7,664 nt of DNA from a bacterium UBP9_UBA1432 (GCA_002329445.1 DCTU01000064.1:9560-17223), one strand, 5' to 3'. Numbered from the stretch's first letter, positions 1 through 7,284 are shown. The notes: generated by a model not told the origin, from the sequence alone. Numbers and translations: made by a program.

Positions 1-30
1 AGGCACCCAGCCCTCCTGCCCAGACCTCAA

Positions 31-57
31 CCCAGGCCCCAACCCAACCCCAGACCC
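31..57 (-). other. Potential G-quadruplex motif upstream of the FlhA-like gene
   Basis: The plus strand carries five C-tracts at 31-33, 37-40, 43-45, 48-51 and 55-57, separated by loops of 2 or 3 bases. The minus strand therefore meets the usual G-quadruplex pattern (at least four runs of three or more G with short loops). It ends 16 bases before the ATG at 74. The same bases, read in the frame of the downstream gene, encode a proline-rich stretch, so proline codons may be the simpler reason for the C-tracts. Folding is inferred from pattern only. Confidence 0.4.
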
Positions 58-73
58 AGGGAGCCCCGTAGAC

Positions 74-1447
74 ATGGCGCGTGGACGAATCGAAGAACGA
101 CATCAGGACCTGCTCTTCTTCCAGGCCGGCGACCTGGGGGCCGAATTCGCCCCCTGGCGCCGCGAGGAGCGGGGCCAGCAGATCTACGTCAAACTGAGCC
201 GGGACACCCAGACCGCCCTGCTTTTCGCCGGGACCCACTGCCTCATGGATGCCGACGTCCAGCAGGGCCTGATGCGCCTGGTGAACGACGGATGGAGCGT
301 CGAGGGCGAGCTCACGGTCTCGTTCGAGGGCAAGGCCGAACCCGGAACCGACCCCTACGTCTACCAGGATCCCCTGCTGATCGAACTGGGCCAGGCCCTG
401 CTGCCCCTGGTGGATCCTCAACATGGCGCCCCCTTGCTGCAGAACCTGGGAGGCTTGCGCGACGAGATCGCCCGCGAGTCGGGGCTGGTCCCGGCTGGAG
501 TCCGGGTTCGCGACAACCTGGCCCTGGAGCCGAACCAGTACCTGATCCGCGTCAAGGAATCTCCCGCCGCCACCGGGGAGCTGTTCCTGGACCGCTTCCT
601 GGCCGTCGGGAGCCACGAACAGCTCAGCGAACTGGAGGGGTGGGCCACCACCGAACCGGCCTTCCGCATGAAGGCCAAGTGGATCGAGATGGAGCACCGG
701 GACAAAGCCGACCAGATCGGCTGCCTGCTGCTCGGACCGCTGCAGGTGCTGGTCACCCACCTCAAACAGATCATCCTGGGAGCTGCGCCCGAGCTGCTGG
801 GCCTGCAGGAGACCCACGACCTGGTGGCCCGCCTGCAACCCACCCATCCGGTGGTGGTGGAGGACTTCCTCAGCAACCGGACCCACCTGCGCGGACTGCG
901 GCGCATTCTGCAATCCCTGCTGACCGAACGGGTGCCCATCCGGGACCTGGTGACCATCCTGGAGACCGCAGGTGACATGCTGGACCGCCTCCATCGGGTG
1001 GATCAGGTGACCGAGGTGTGCCGCATGGCCCTGGCCCGACAGATCTGCTGGAGCTACCTCAACGAGGAAGGAGCCCTGCGCGGCCTGGCCCTCTCCCCTC
1101 GCGTCGAGGCCCGCCTGATGGAAGCCATCGTGGTCCGGGACGGTGGGAGCGTCCTGAACCTCTCCCGCGACGAGGCCGACCAGCTCGTCGGCGCGGTGCG
1201 CGAAGCCCTGGAGGAGCACGGGATGCCTCCGGTGCTGTTCACCGACCCGCCCACGCGGTTGTGGGTCCGCCGCATCCTGGCCCGCCCCTTCCCCAACCTG
1301 GGCGTTCTGGCCACCACCGAAATTTCCCCCGGATTGCGGGTGGAAATCGCCGGCCAGGTCGACTTCGATCCCTCCGGCCCCCCCGAGCCTTCCGAGCCAG
1401 CTCCCCCCCGCAAGGAAGGGATCCTGGGTCGCCTGCGCGGCGGCTGA
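74..1447 (+). CDS. Soluble FlhA-like protein (FHIPEP cytoplasmic domain only)
   Basis: The 457-residue product matches the cytoplasmic half of FlhA/InvA/LcrD, which in flagellar and type III secretion systems forms a nonameric ring that docks chaperone-substrate complexes. Recognisable blocks in family order are YQDPLLIELGQALLPLVD (97-114), VRVRDN (143-148), EPAF (194-197), THL (228-230), HPVVVEDF (258-265), VPIRDLVTILETAGD (287-301), LARQI (320-324) and PVLF...RLWVRRIL (386-402). The domain covers about residues 95-428, followed by a Pro-rich tail. FlhA normally has about 690 residues with some eight N-terminal membrane helices; here residues 1-94 are hydrophilic and unrecognised, with no membrane segment. 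An export-gate role is therefore unlikely as it stands; a regulatory or docking role is inference. ATG 74 has AGGGAG at 58-63 (10-base spacing). The frame is, however, open back to base 2 and reads as a Pro-rich linker, so the true start could lie upstream of the window. Confidence 0.85.
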   Translation: MARGRIEERHQDLLFFQAGDLGAEFAPWRREERGQQIYVKLSRDTQTALLFAGTHCLMDADVQQGLMRLVNDGWSVEGELTVSFEGKAEPGTDPYVYQDPLLIELGQALLPLVDPQHGAPLLQNLGGLRDEIARESGLVPAGVRVRDNLALEPNQYLIRVKESPAATGELFLDRFLAVGSHEQLSELEGWATTEPAFRMKAKWIEMEHRDKADQIGCLLLGPLQVLVTHLKQIILGAAPELLGLQETHDLVARLQPTHPVVVEDFLSNRTHLRGLRRILQSLLTERVPIRDLVTILETAGDMLDRLHRVDQVTEVCRMALARQICWSYLNEEGALRGLALSPRVEARLMEAIVVRDGGSVLNLSRDEADQLVGAVREALEEHGMPPVLFTDPPTRLWVRRILARPFPNLGVLATTEISPGLRVEIAGQVDFDPSGPPEPSEPAPPRKEGILGRLRGG

Positions 1448-1508
1448 CCCGCAGGGATCCCCCGTCCCCAGGCGAAGCCGACTGCACCACCCCATCCAGG
1501 AGGACCCC

Positions 1509-1835
1509 GTGCGCATCATCCTGTCCACCTGCCGCATCGAGGATGCCGAGAAGATCGCCGATACCCTGGTCGAAGAGCGCCTGGTCGCCAGCGTGAACAT
1601 CGTGCCCGGAGTCCGGACCAAGGTCCGCTTCAAGGGAGAGGTCCTGACCCAGGAAGAGTGCCTGCTGGTCATGCGGACCCGGGCCGAACTGGTCTGGAAA
1701 CTGGAACGGCGCTACCTGGAGCTGAACACCTGGGAGGTCCCCGAGGTGGCCACCTTCGAGATCCAGGAGTGGAACCCGGCCTACGAAGCCTGGATGCGCG
1801 AGGCCACCACCCCCCAGGAGGCCGGCTCGCCTTGA
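1509..1835 (+). CDS. cutA: CutA1-family divalent cation tolerance protein
   Basis: The 108-residue product has the usual length and pattern of CutA1, a small trimeric ferredoxin-like protein linked to divalent metal (copper) tolerance in E. coli, although its biochemical role is unsettled. Visible family blocks are the N-terminal strand with the IADTLVEERLVASVNI segment (16-31), VRFKGEV (39-45), the EECLLVMRTR block (49-58) and WEVPEVATFEI (75-85), then a terminal Tyr/Trp segment (92-95). Most CutA proteins have HPYExPEI where this one has NTWEVPEV at 73-80, so the His implicated in copper binding in E. coli CutA is absent. The trimer fold looks intact but metal binding may differ. GTG is the start, with AGGAGG at 1498-1503 five bases upstream. 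It lies 61 bases after the FlhA-like gene, and its stop overlaps the start of rph, so expression with rph is likely. Confidence 0.9.
   Translation: MRIILSTCRIEDAEKIADTLVEERLVASVNIVPGVRTKVRFKGEVLTQEECLLVMRTRAELVWKLERRYLELNTWEVPEVATFEIQEWNPAYEAWMREATTPQEAGSP
1816..1821 (+). promoter_or_regulatory. Shine-Dalgarno site fixing the TTG start of rph
   Basis: AGGAGG lies inside the last codons of cutA, 10 bases before the TTG at 1832. It supports TTG as the rph start although the open frame runs further upstream, where the sequence is only the cutA shadow. Confidence 0.75.
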
Positions 1836-2578
1836 CGGGGAGGTTTCAGGGGCGCGGCCCGGCCGAGTTGAGGCCCTTTCGCTTCGAGGTGGGTTATGCT
1901 CCCTACGCCGAGGGCTCGGTCCTGGTCTCCGCTGGAAACACCCGGGTCCTGTGCACCGCCTCGGTGGAAGAGAGGATCCCCCGCTGGCTGGAGGGCAAGG
2001 GCCGCGGTTGGGTCACGGCCGAGTATGGCATGCTGCCCCGTTCGACCCACACCCGGATCCACCGCGAACGAGCTTCGTCCTCGGGACGCACCCATGAGAT
2101 CCAGCGCCTGATCGGACGGAGCCTGAGGGCCGTCACCTCCCTCCCCCGCCTGGGCGAACGCCAGATCACCCTGGACTGCGACGTGCTCCAGGCCGATGGC
2201 GGAACGCGCACGGCCTCGATCACCGGGGCCTGGGTAGCCCTGGCCCAGGCCTGCCTGAACCTGCAGTCCCGTGGCCTGCTGGAGGGCTGGCCGCTCACCG
2301 ACCACGTGGCGGCCATCAGCGTGGGCCGGGTGGACGGGGAGATCCTGGTCGACCTGGACTATCCGGAGGACTCCCGGGCCGAGGTGGACGCCAACCTGGT
2401 CATGACCGGGCGGGGTCTGCTGGTCGAGGTCCAGGCCACGGCGGAAGGAGAACCCTTCGAGCAGGCCGACCTGGATCGCTTCGTCGCCCGGGGCCGCGAG
2501 GCCATCGGACACTTGGTGGGTCTGCAACGGCGTGCGCTCTGCGACGCCGGCTTGAAGCTCCCCGAGCAGGCCAGGTAG
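1832..2578 (+). CDS. rph: Ribonuclease PH (tRNA 3'-end processing phosphorolytic exoribonuclease)
   Basis: RNase PH trims the 3' trailer of tRNA precursors by phosphorolysis and works as a hexamer in the cytoplasm. The 248-residue product is close to the usual length (about 240-250) and highly conserved: YAEGSVLVSAGNTRVLCTAS (25-44), RGWVTAEYGMLPRSTHTR (58-75), EIQRLIGRSLRA (89-100), ITLDCDVLQADGGTRTASI (112-130). With this start the phosphate-binding arginines fall at R86 (SGR) and R126 (GGTR), exactly the numbering known for bacterial RNase PH; acidic D180 and D186 (YPED...EVD) match the metal-site region. The TTG start also puts the short GR...ELRP N-terminus where the family begins. TTG overlaps the cutA stop (TTGA), which implies translational coupling. 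The common downstream partner rdgB is absent; the next gene converges from the other strand with one base between. Confidence 0.96.
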   Translation: MTGRFQGRGPAELRPFRFEVGYAPYAEGSVLVSAGNTRVLCTASVEERIPRWLEGKGRGWVTAEYGMLPRSTHTRIHRERASSSGRTHEIQRLIGRSLRAVTSLPRLGERQITLDCDVLQADGGTRTASITGAWVALAQACLNLQSRGLLEGWPLTDHVAAISVGRVDGEILVDLDYPEDSRAEVDANLVMTGRGLLVEVQATAEGEPFEQADLDRFVARGREAIGHLVGLQRRALCDAGLKLPEQAR

Positions 2579-2579
2579 T

Positions 2580-5024
2580 TCAACCCCTCCAGGCCGGCTG
2601 CCCCGTCGGGCCCACGGGCGCCCAACCGATCCCGACCAGGCGGACCGCGACGTCCGTCCGCCGGGGGCGCAGTTCCACGGCTTCCAGAGGCTCGCGAACC
2701 GGGTCCACCCGCTCCTGGAGGGCCTGGACCTCCGCCTGGAACTGTGCTTCCAGCGAGCGCGCCTCCTCCTGCAGGTCGGCCAGCTTCTCCCGGGCCCGCT
2801 CCAACTGCCGTTCCTCCTCCCGCGCGCGCGAGGCGCTCTTCCAGGTGCTGCCCGCCCGCTGGACGTTGGAGACCGAGAGGGTCCTGCGTCCGAAGAGCGC
2901 TCCCATCAGCGTGGAGCCGAAAGAGACCGCCGTGCTGACCCGCTGCTGGGAAAGGTCCGCCTCTTCCTTCGCCGCCGCCTCCGCGGCCCGATCCAGGCGA
3001 GCTTTGAGCTTCTCCATCCGGGGGGCGTAGCGGGCCCGCAGGGCGGCGATCTGCTCGTCCCGTCGCTCGCGCCAGGCTTGGGCCAGACGGGTCCGGAAAT
3101 CCCCCTCGGACTCGCCTGGAGAGGAAACCAGGCCCAGGGAAGGGCTCTTGTGCAGTTCCAACTTCTGGGTGCGATACAACCAGTCGGCGAACTCCTTGCT
3201 CCATCGCGCGTAGGACCGAGGGTCCGCCAGACCCGGCGCCAGGGGTTCGAAGGCCAGGTTCACGCTCGGCGCCGATTCCAGTCGGGCGGGGTCCAGGCCC
3301 GGCTCCAGAGCCGAGGCCCAGTCCATGGGAAGGGGCCCCGAGGTGACCGGCACCAGGACCACGAGCTCGCGATCGGCCTGGGCTCCGAGCTTGCGATCCT
3401 CGACATGGACCCGGCCAACTCCCAGAAAGACGGGCCTCCAGGCCTGTGCTGAAGGGTCCGCCGGCAACCACGCCTGATGGACATCCGGGGGCAGAACGGG
3501 TCGCCCGGAAGACACCTCGGTCGAAGCCTTCCCCTCGGACGCCGTCGACCCGGACGGGCTTGCACCCCCCACCAGCGGGAGCGTCTGAAGAACCCGGACC
3601 GAAGCCGGTGCGACCGCCAGAGCCGGCGAAGGAGCCTCCTGGGCTCGCCGCAGATCCTCGCGGGTCATGGGTCCACGCAGGTACGACAGGGCCTGGCGGG
3701 TCTTGAACAAGGTCGGGGCCTGCCCGGGGGCCAGCAGCAGGAAGACCCTGCGGTCCAGGTGCCCCAGGGCCTCCTGAAGGGCCCGGGGGTCGACCGCGCT
3801 GCCCAGCGCCTGGGCCAGCCCCTCGCCCACCTTCATCCGGTCCCGGTCGGTCTGAAGACGCCCGACGAACCAGGTCCCGGCGTTGGCCAGGGCCTTGTAG
3901 TCCAGATCCACCGGGTTCTGCGTCGCCAACACCAGACCCAGGCCGAAGGCCCGGGCCTGCTTGAGCAGGGTCAGAAGGGGGCGCTTGGAGGGCGGATTGG
4001 CCACCGGGGGAAGGAAGCCGAAGACCTCATCCAGGTAGAACAAGGCCCGCAGGCTGCTGGTACCGGGCAGGCCGCGAATCCAGGTCAGGGCCGCCTGGGC
4101 CAGCATCGTGGTGAAGAACATCCGCTCGGGATCCGTCAGGTGCGCGATCGAGAAGATGGCCAGACGGGGACGCCCCTCGGGGGTATACAGGAGCCGGGCC
4201 GGGTCCAGGGGTTCGCCCTGCAACCAGACCTGGAAGGACGGAGAGGCCACCAGGGCGTTCAACCGCATGGCCAGGTCGAAGCGGTCCCCGGCAGGATAGA
4301 AGGACTCCAACTCCAGCACGCCGATCCGACGCAGTCCAGGGTCCTGGACCAGGTGGATCAGCTCTTCCAGAGTCAGGTCCCGGGCCTCCGACCAGACCTT
4401 CTGGAACAAGGCCGACAGCAGGAGGTGCTCGCGGCTCTTCAAGGGGTCGGCCGGCACTTCCAGCAGACCCAGGATTCCCGAGACCGTCGCCTGAACCCGG
4501 TCTCCAAAGGTCTCGGGGTCCCGGCGCACCGCCTCCGAAGGAGCGCCCAGGGAAGCCAGCACCGAGACGGGGCGCCCGGCCGTGCTGCCCGGGGTATAGA
4601 CCACCACCTCGGCCGCCTCGCGCAACCGTCGAATCCTCTCGGGGCCCTGTCCCCAGTCGGCCAGGCCCTGACGCCAGCTCCGCGCCGTCTCCTCGGCCAG
4701 GGACTCGGGCGAGAGGCCAGGCTGCGCGGCCTTTTCGCGGTCCACCCAGGGCAGGAAGTCGGCGGGCTGCAGCTCGGGAAACGTCAAGAGGAGGTTGCCC
4801 AGGTCTCCCTTGGGGTCCACCACCAGGGCGGGGATCCCATCGATGGCGGCCTCCTCCAACAGACCGACCCCCAGACCGGTCTTGCCGCTGCCGGTCATCC
4901 CCAGGATCACCCCATGGGTCAGCAGATCGCGCGACTCCAGAAGCATCCACTCCGGGGTGGTCTCCCCCTCCGGGGTCTGCACGCGCCCCAGGTAGAAGGC
5001 GCCGAGTTTCTCGTAGTCATGCAT
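2580..5024 (-). CDS. HerA/FtsK-superfamily ATPase with C-terminal coiled coil (HerA-like, DUF853/DUF87 type)
   Basis: The 814-residue product is a P-loop NTPase of the HerA/FtsK superfamily. Residues 1-450 hold the ATPase: an N-terminal strand segment, Walker A GMTGSGKT (42-49), a DPKGDLGNL block (70-78), Walker B LFYLDE (328-333), sensor-like ATQNP (367-371) and the GRLQTDRDR segment (388-396) that usually carries the arginine finger. Residues 465-525 are a low-complexity Pro/Ala/Ser linker. Two charged helical stretches (about 645-695 and 730-775) look like coiled coil, interrupted by a Gly-rich SFGSTLMGALFGRR element (701-714). This layout is known from uncharacterised HerA-like proteins; the family pumps DNA or remodels complexes, but the substrate here is unknown. 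No nurA nuclease is adjacent, so the HerA-NurA end-resection role is not supported. It lies 51 bases after the serine hydrolase gene on the same strand. ATG 5024 has no close SD; GGGAGG is 16 bases upstream, beyond a small inverted repeat. Confidence 0.88.
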   Translation of the reverse strand: MHDYEKLGAFYLGRVQTPEGETTPEWMLLESRDLLTHGVILGMTGSGKTGLGVGLLEEAAIDGIPALVVDPKGDLGNLLLTFPELQPADFLPWVDREKAAQPGLSPESLAEETARSWRQGLADWGQGPERIRRLREAAEVVVYTPGSTAGRPVSVLASLGAPSEAVRRDPETFGDRVQATVSGILGLLEVPADPLKSREHLLLSALFQKVWSEARDLTLEELIHLVQDPGLRRIGVLELESFYPAGDRFDLAMRLNALVASPSFQVWLQGEPLDPARLLYTPEGRPRLAIFSIAHLTDPERMFFTTMLAQAALTWIRGLPGTSSLRALFYLDEVFGFLPPVANPPSKRPLLTLLKQARAFGLGLVLATQNPVDLDYKALANAGTWFVGRLQTDRDRMKVGEGLAQALGSAVDPRALQEALGHLDRRVFLLLAPGQAPTLFKTRQALSYLRGPMTREDLRRAQEAPSPALAVAPASVRVLQTLPLVGGASPSGSTASEGKASTEVSSGRPVLPPDVHQAWLPADPSAQAWRPVFLGVGRVHVEDRKLGAQADRELVVLVPVTSGPLPMDWASALEPGLDPARLESAPSVNLAFEPLAPGLADPRSYARWSKEFADWLYRTQKLELHKSPSLGLVSSPGESEGDFRTRLAQAWRERRDEQIAALRARYAPRMEKLKARLDRAAEAAAKEEADLSQQRVSTAVSFGSTLMGALFGRRTLSVSNVQRAGSTWKSASRAREEERQLERAREKLADLQEEARSLEAQFQAEVQALQERVDPVREPLEAVELRPRRTDVAVRLVGIGWAPVGPTGQPAWRG

Positions 5025-5027
5025 GGC

Positions 5028-5046
5028 GCGAAGGGCTTCGCCTCCC
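5028..5046 (-). promoter_or_regulatory. Distant SD plus inverted repeat before the HerA-like start
   Basis: On the minus strand GGGAGG (plus 5041-5046) lies 16 bases before the ATG at 5024, farther than usual. The gap is almost filled by a perfect inverted repeat, GCGAAG-GG-CTTCGC (5028-5041 on the plus strand), whose outer base is shared with the SD. Base pairing here would change the distance and access between ribosome site and start codon. Both the motif and the spacing are visible; a control role is inference. Confidence 0.4.
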
Positions 5047-5061
5047 GGCGAGGGCGACCTG

Positions 5062-5086
5062 CCCCCCGGGGGAGGTCACCTCCCCC
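5062..5086. other. Strong inverted repeat across the serine hydrolase stop codon
   Basis: GGGGGAGGTCACCTCCCCC at 5068-5086 has 9-base perfect arms around one central base, and it spans the stop codon of the serine hydrolase (TGA, 5078-5076 on minus). It can form an 8-pair stem with a 3-base loop. The adjoining C6G5 run (5062-5072) is itself self-complementary and would compete for the same G-tract. No T-run follows on the minus strand, so it is not a standard intrinsic terminator. It may act as a 3' stability element or attenuator between the serine hydrolase and the HerA-like gene. Confidence 0.55.
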
Positions 5087-7130
5087 GCAGCTCCGCCTGG
5101 GTTCCTGGTCCCGACAGGAATTCCACCAGCGAGCCCTTGTCGACCCACCGCGGCCCCGGGTCCATCAGGCTGTCGAGGAGGGGCTTGCCCTCCGGCGAGA
5201 AGACCAGCAGGCGGGCCTCGGAGGGCAGGTCGAAGGCGAGCACCATCCCCTCGCGCACGACCCGCCACTCGCTGAGTCCCTCCGGTCCGATGGTCAGGGT
5301 CGTGCTGCCGGTCTTGAGGGGCAGGGCCTGCGAAGCAGGACTCAGCAGGACGTCGGAGAGTTGGACCCAGGTGGTCCCCTCACGATCCACGAGGCTCAAC
5401 TCGGAGAGGTCCCGGATGTTGTCCACGGGCATCCCGGCCGCCTCTGAAGAGTCGACCCGCAAGAGTCCCTCGAGATCCACGTAGCCCGGCAGGTCCTCAA
5501 AGATCCGCGAGAGCACGACGTGGTATTCCGTCCCCTGGATCCCTTCGAACCAGCGAGCGTTGCGCACCAGCCAGGTCTTCCCGTCCAGGTCGATCCGCAG
5601 ACGCCTGGGTTCCTCGAGCTTCTTCAGGCGTTGGCCCACCACCACGTCCACACCCAACGTCGGCGGCGTGGCGACCAGGAAGTCCTGGCCCTCCAATGTC
5701 ACGAAATCGACCGGCTGGCCGTTCTTGTCGTGGAAGCTTCCACCGTGGAAGAAGAGCTCGCTGGGCCGAGGTTCCTCACCGGCCTCCATGGTCGTCAGGC
5801 GGGCCAGGTTCTTCTTGAAGTCGAACTCGACCTTGCGCAGGGGCGCGTAATAACCGGCATAGGCCTTGTAGCGGCGGGGGATGGGCTGGTGCGACAGAGG
5901 GCGCGTCACCTCCTCCCCGGTGCGTGACAACAGACCTCGGGCGATGAGGACCTCGTCCAGGAGGGCCAGGGCGGTCTCCATCGAGCGCCCCGAGCGTGCC
6001 GCCTCGATCACCGCCACCGAGATCCGGTGCTCCGGAACGGTGAACATCATCGAGGTGTAGCGGCCGGTTCCGCCGCTCTTGCCCAGGACCTGGATCCCCT
6101 GGGCCCGGTAGCGGGGAAGGTCGGTCAGGTCCCACCCCAACCCGAAGGTGAACTCCCCGTGGGGGAGCCTCCCACTGAACCCCGAGGGCTGCTCGCGCAG
6201 CATCTCGGCTCGGGAGGAGGCGGACAGGATCTGCGGCCCGTGCCCCGAGAAGCTGTCCTGGAAGCGGCACAGATCCACGGCGGTGGAAGCCAGCCCTCCA
6301 GCGCCCAGCACCGAGAGCACCTCCAGAGGCTCCGGCTTTCCGGTCGCGGGCTGATAGAAGACCGCCACCGAGCGGCCAGGCTGCCGACCCACTCCATCCC
6401 CGCTGTCGGCCAGGGCCAGGGGAGCGAAGACCCTGGCCTGGAGGAAGTCCAGGAAGTCCTGCCCGCTGACCCGCTCGACCACCATCTCGGCCAGGGTGAA
6501 GCCGTCGTTGGTGTAGGGAGAGCGGGCCCCGGGAGCGTGCTTGAGGTGGGCCTGGGCCAGGGTCTGCAGCAGTCCCGTGAACACCTCCGGATTTCGCCGG
6601 ATGCCAAAGTTGTTCAGCCAGGTGGTGCCGGGAAGCCCGCTGGAGTGGTTCAGCAGCATCCGCAGCGTGATCTGGCGGAAGCGGGGATCGGCCATCCTGA
6701 ACTCGGGCAGGTGCTGGACCACCGGGTCATCCAGGCCGACCTTTCCGTCGTCCACCAGTTGCATCAGGGCGGTGGCGACGAAGACCTTGCTGATGGACCC
6801 GATGTTGAACAGGGTGTGGGGCTGGACCGGGAGGCTCTTCTCGCGGTCGGCCATGCCGAAGCCCTCGGCGTAGACCAGCCGGCCCCCGTCCATGATCGCC
6901 ACCGTGCCGCTGCTGGCGACGCCCTGGTTGATGTCCTTCCAGATCCGGGTCCGAGCCAGGACTCGAGCCTTGTCGTAAAGGTCGGCGCCGGCGGAGGGCG
7001 CCGATGGAGCCAGGGTCGCCCGCGCGGCCGGCTCCGTCGGCGATGGGCACGGTGCCTCCGCGCGCGCCAGGCAGGGCAGGGCGGTCAGGCACACCGCCAA
7101 CACCAACCAGCTCGGGACCACGATTCGCAT
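5076..7130 (-). CDS. Secreted serine hydrolase, beta-lactamase / class C PBP fold, with long C-terminal domain
   Basis: The 684-residue product begins with a signal peptide (hydrophobic core about 5-20, probable cleavage after LARA at 24), so it acts outside the cytoplasmic membrane. Residues about 55-400 form a beta-lactamase-type serine hydrolase domain: nucleophile motif SISK (S112, K115), YTN as the YxN motif (Y206, N208) and KSGGTG (351-356) as the third active-site element. All three catalytic motifs are intact. This family includes class C beta-lactamases, D,D-peptidases, esterases and D-amino-acid peptidases; the sequence does not tell which. Residues about 420-684 form a second, strand-rich region beginning YAGYY (424-428), like the tails of other serine hydrolases of this group but long. 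ATG 7130 is chosen over upstream in-frame codons because AGGAGG (7142-7137) stands six bases before it and the signal peptide starts there. The HerA-like gene follows after 51 bases. I see no convincing promoter upstream. Confidence 0.92.
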   Translation of the reverse strand: MRIVVPSWLVLAVCLTALPCLARAEAPCPSPTEPAARATLAPSAPSAGADLYDKARVLARTRIWKDINQGVASSGTVAIMDGGRLVYAEGFGMADREKSLPVQPHTLFNIGSISKVFVATALMQLVDDGKVGLDDPVVQHLPEFRMADPRFRQITLRMLLNHSSGLPGTTWLNNFGIRRNPEVFTGLLQTLAQAHLKHAPGARSPYTNDGFTLAEMVVERVSGQDFLDFLQARVFAPLALADSGDGVGRQPGRSVAVFYQPATGKPEPLEVLSVLGAGGLASTAVDLCRFQDSFSGHGPQILSASSRAEMLREQPSGFSGRLPHGEFTFGLGWDLTDLPRYRAQGIQVLGKSGGTGRYTSMMFTVPEHRISVAVIEAARSGRSMETALALLDEVLIARGLLSRTGEEVTRPLSHQPIPRRYKAYAGYYAPLRKVEFDFKKNLARLTTMEAGEEPRPSELFFHGGSFHDKNGQPVDFVTLEGQDFLVATPPTLGVDVVVGQRLKKLEEPRRLRIDLDGKTWLVRNARWFEGIQGTEYHVVLSRIFEDLPGYVDLEGLLRVDSSEAAGMPVDNIRDLSELSLVDREGTTWVQLSDVLLSPASQALPLKTGSTTLTIGPEGLSEWRVVREGMVLAFDLPSEARLLVFSPEGKPLLDSLMDPGPRWVDKGSLVEFLSGPGTQAELRGR

Positions 7131-7284
7131 CCGGGACCTCCTCCCCGTCTCCCCGTTCCAGGTTCCCCCAGGGAGCGGACAGGAGGGCATTCGCGGCCGA
7201 GTGGGGGCGTCCCCCTGCCCGACCGACCGCACGGCCTCCCACCTCGCAGAGGCGGAGGCGACCCCGCTTCTCCCCCTTCCAGGC

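Noticed and set aside
1658..1831. Upstream extension of rph from ATG 1658
   Set aside because: It lies within cutA in another frame and has no RNase PH similarity; the TTG at 1832 gives exact R86 and R126 numbering.
3477..5447. 656-codon plus-strand open frame opposite the HerA-like gene
   Set aside because: It is antisense to a gene with intact Walker motifs, has Gln/Gly/Pro/Arg-rich low-complexity content typical of high-GC shadow frames, and shows no domain.
7203..7215. GGGGG-CGT-CCCCC hairpin upstream of the serine hydrolase
   Set aside because: A short homopolymer stem is expected by chance in DNA this GC-rich, and no T-run or motif accompanies it.
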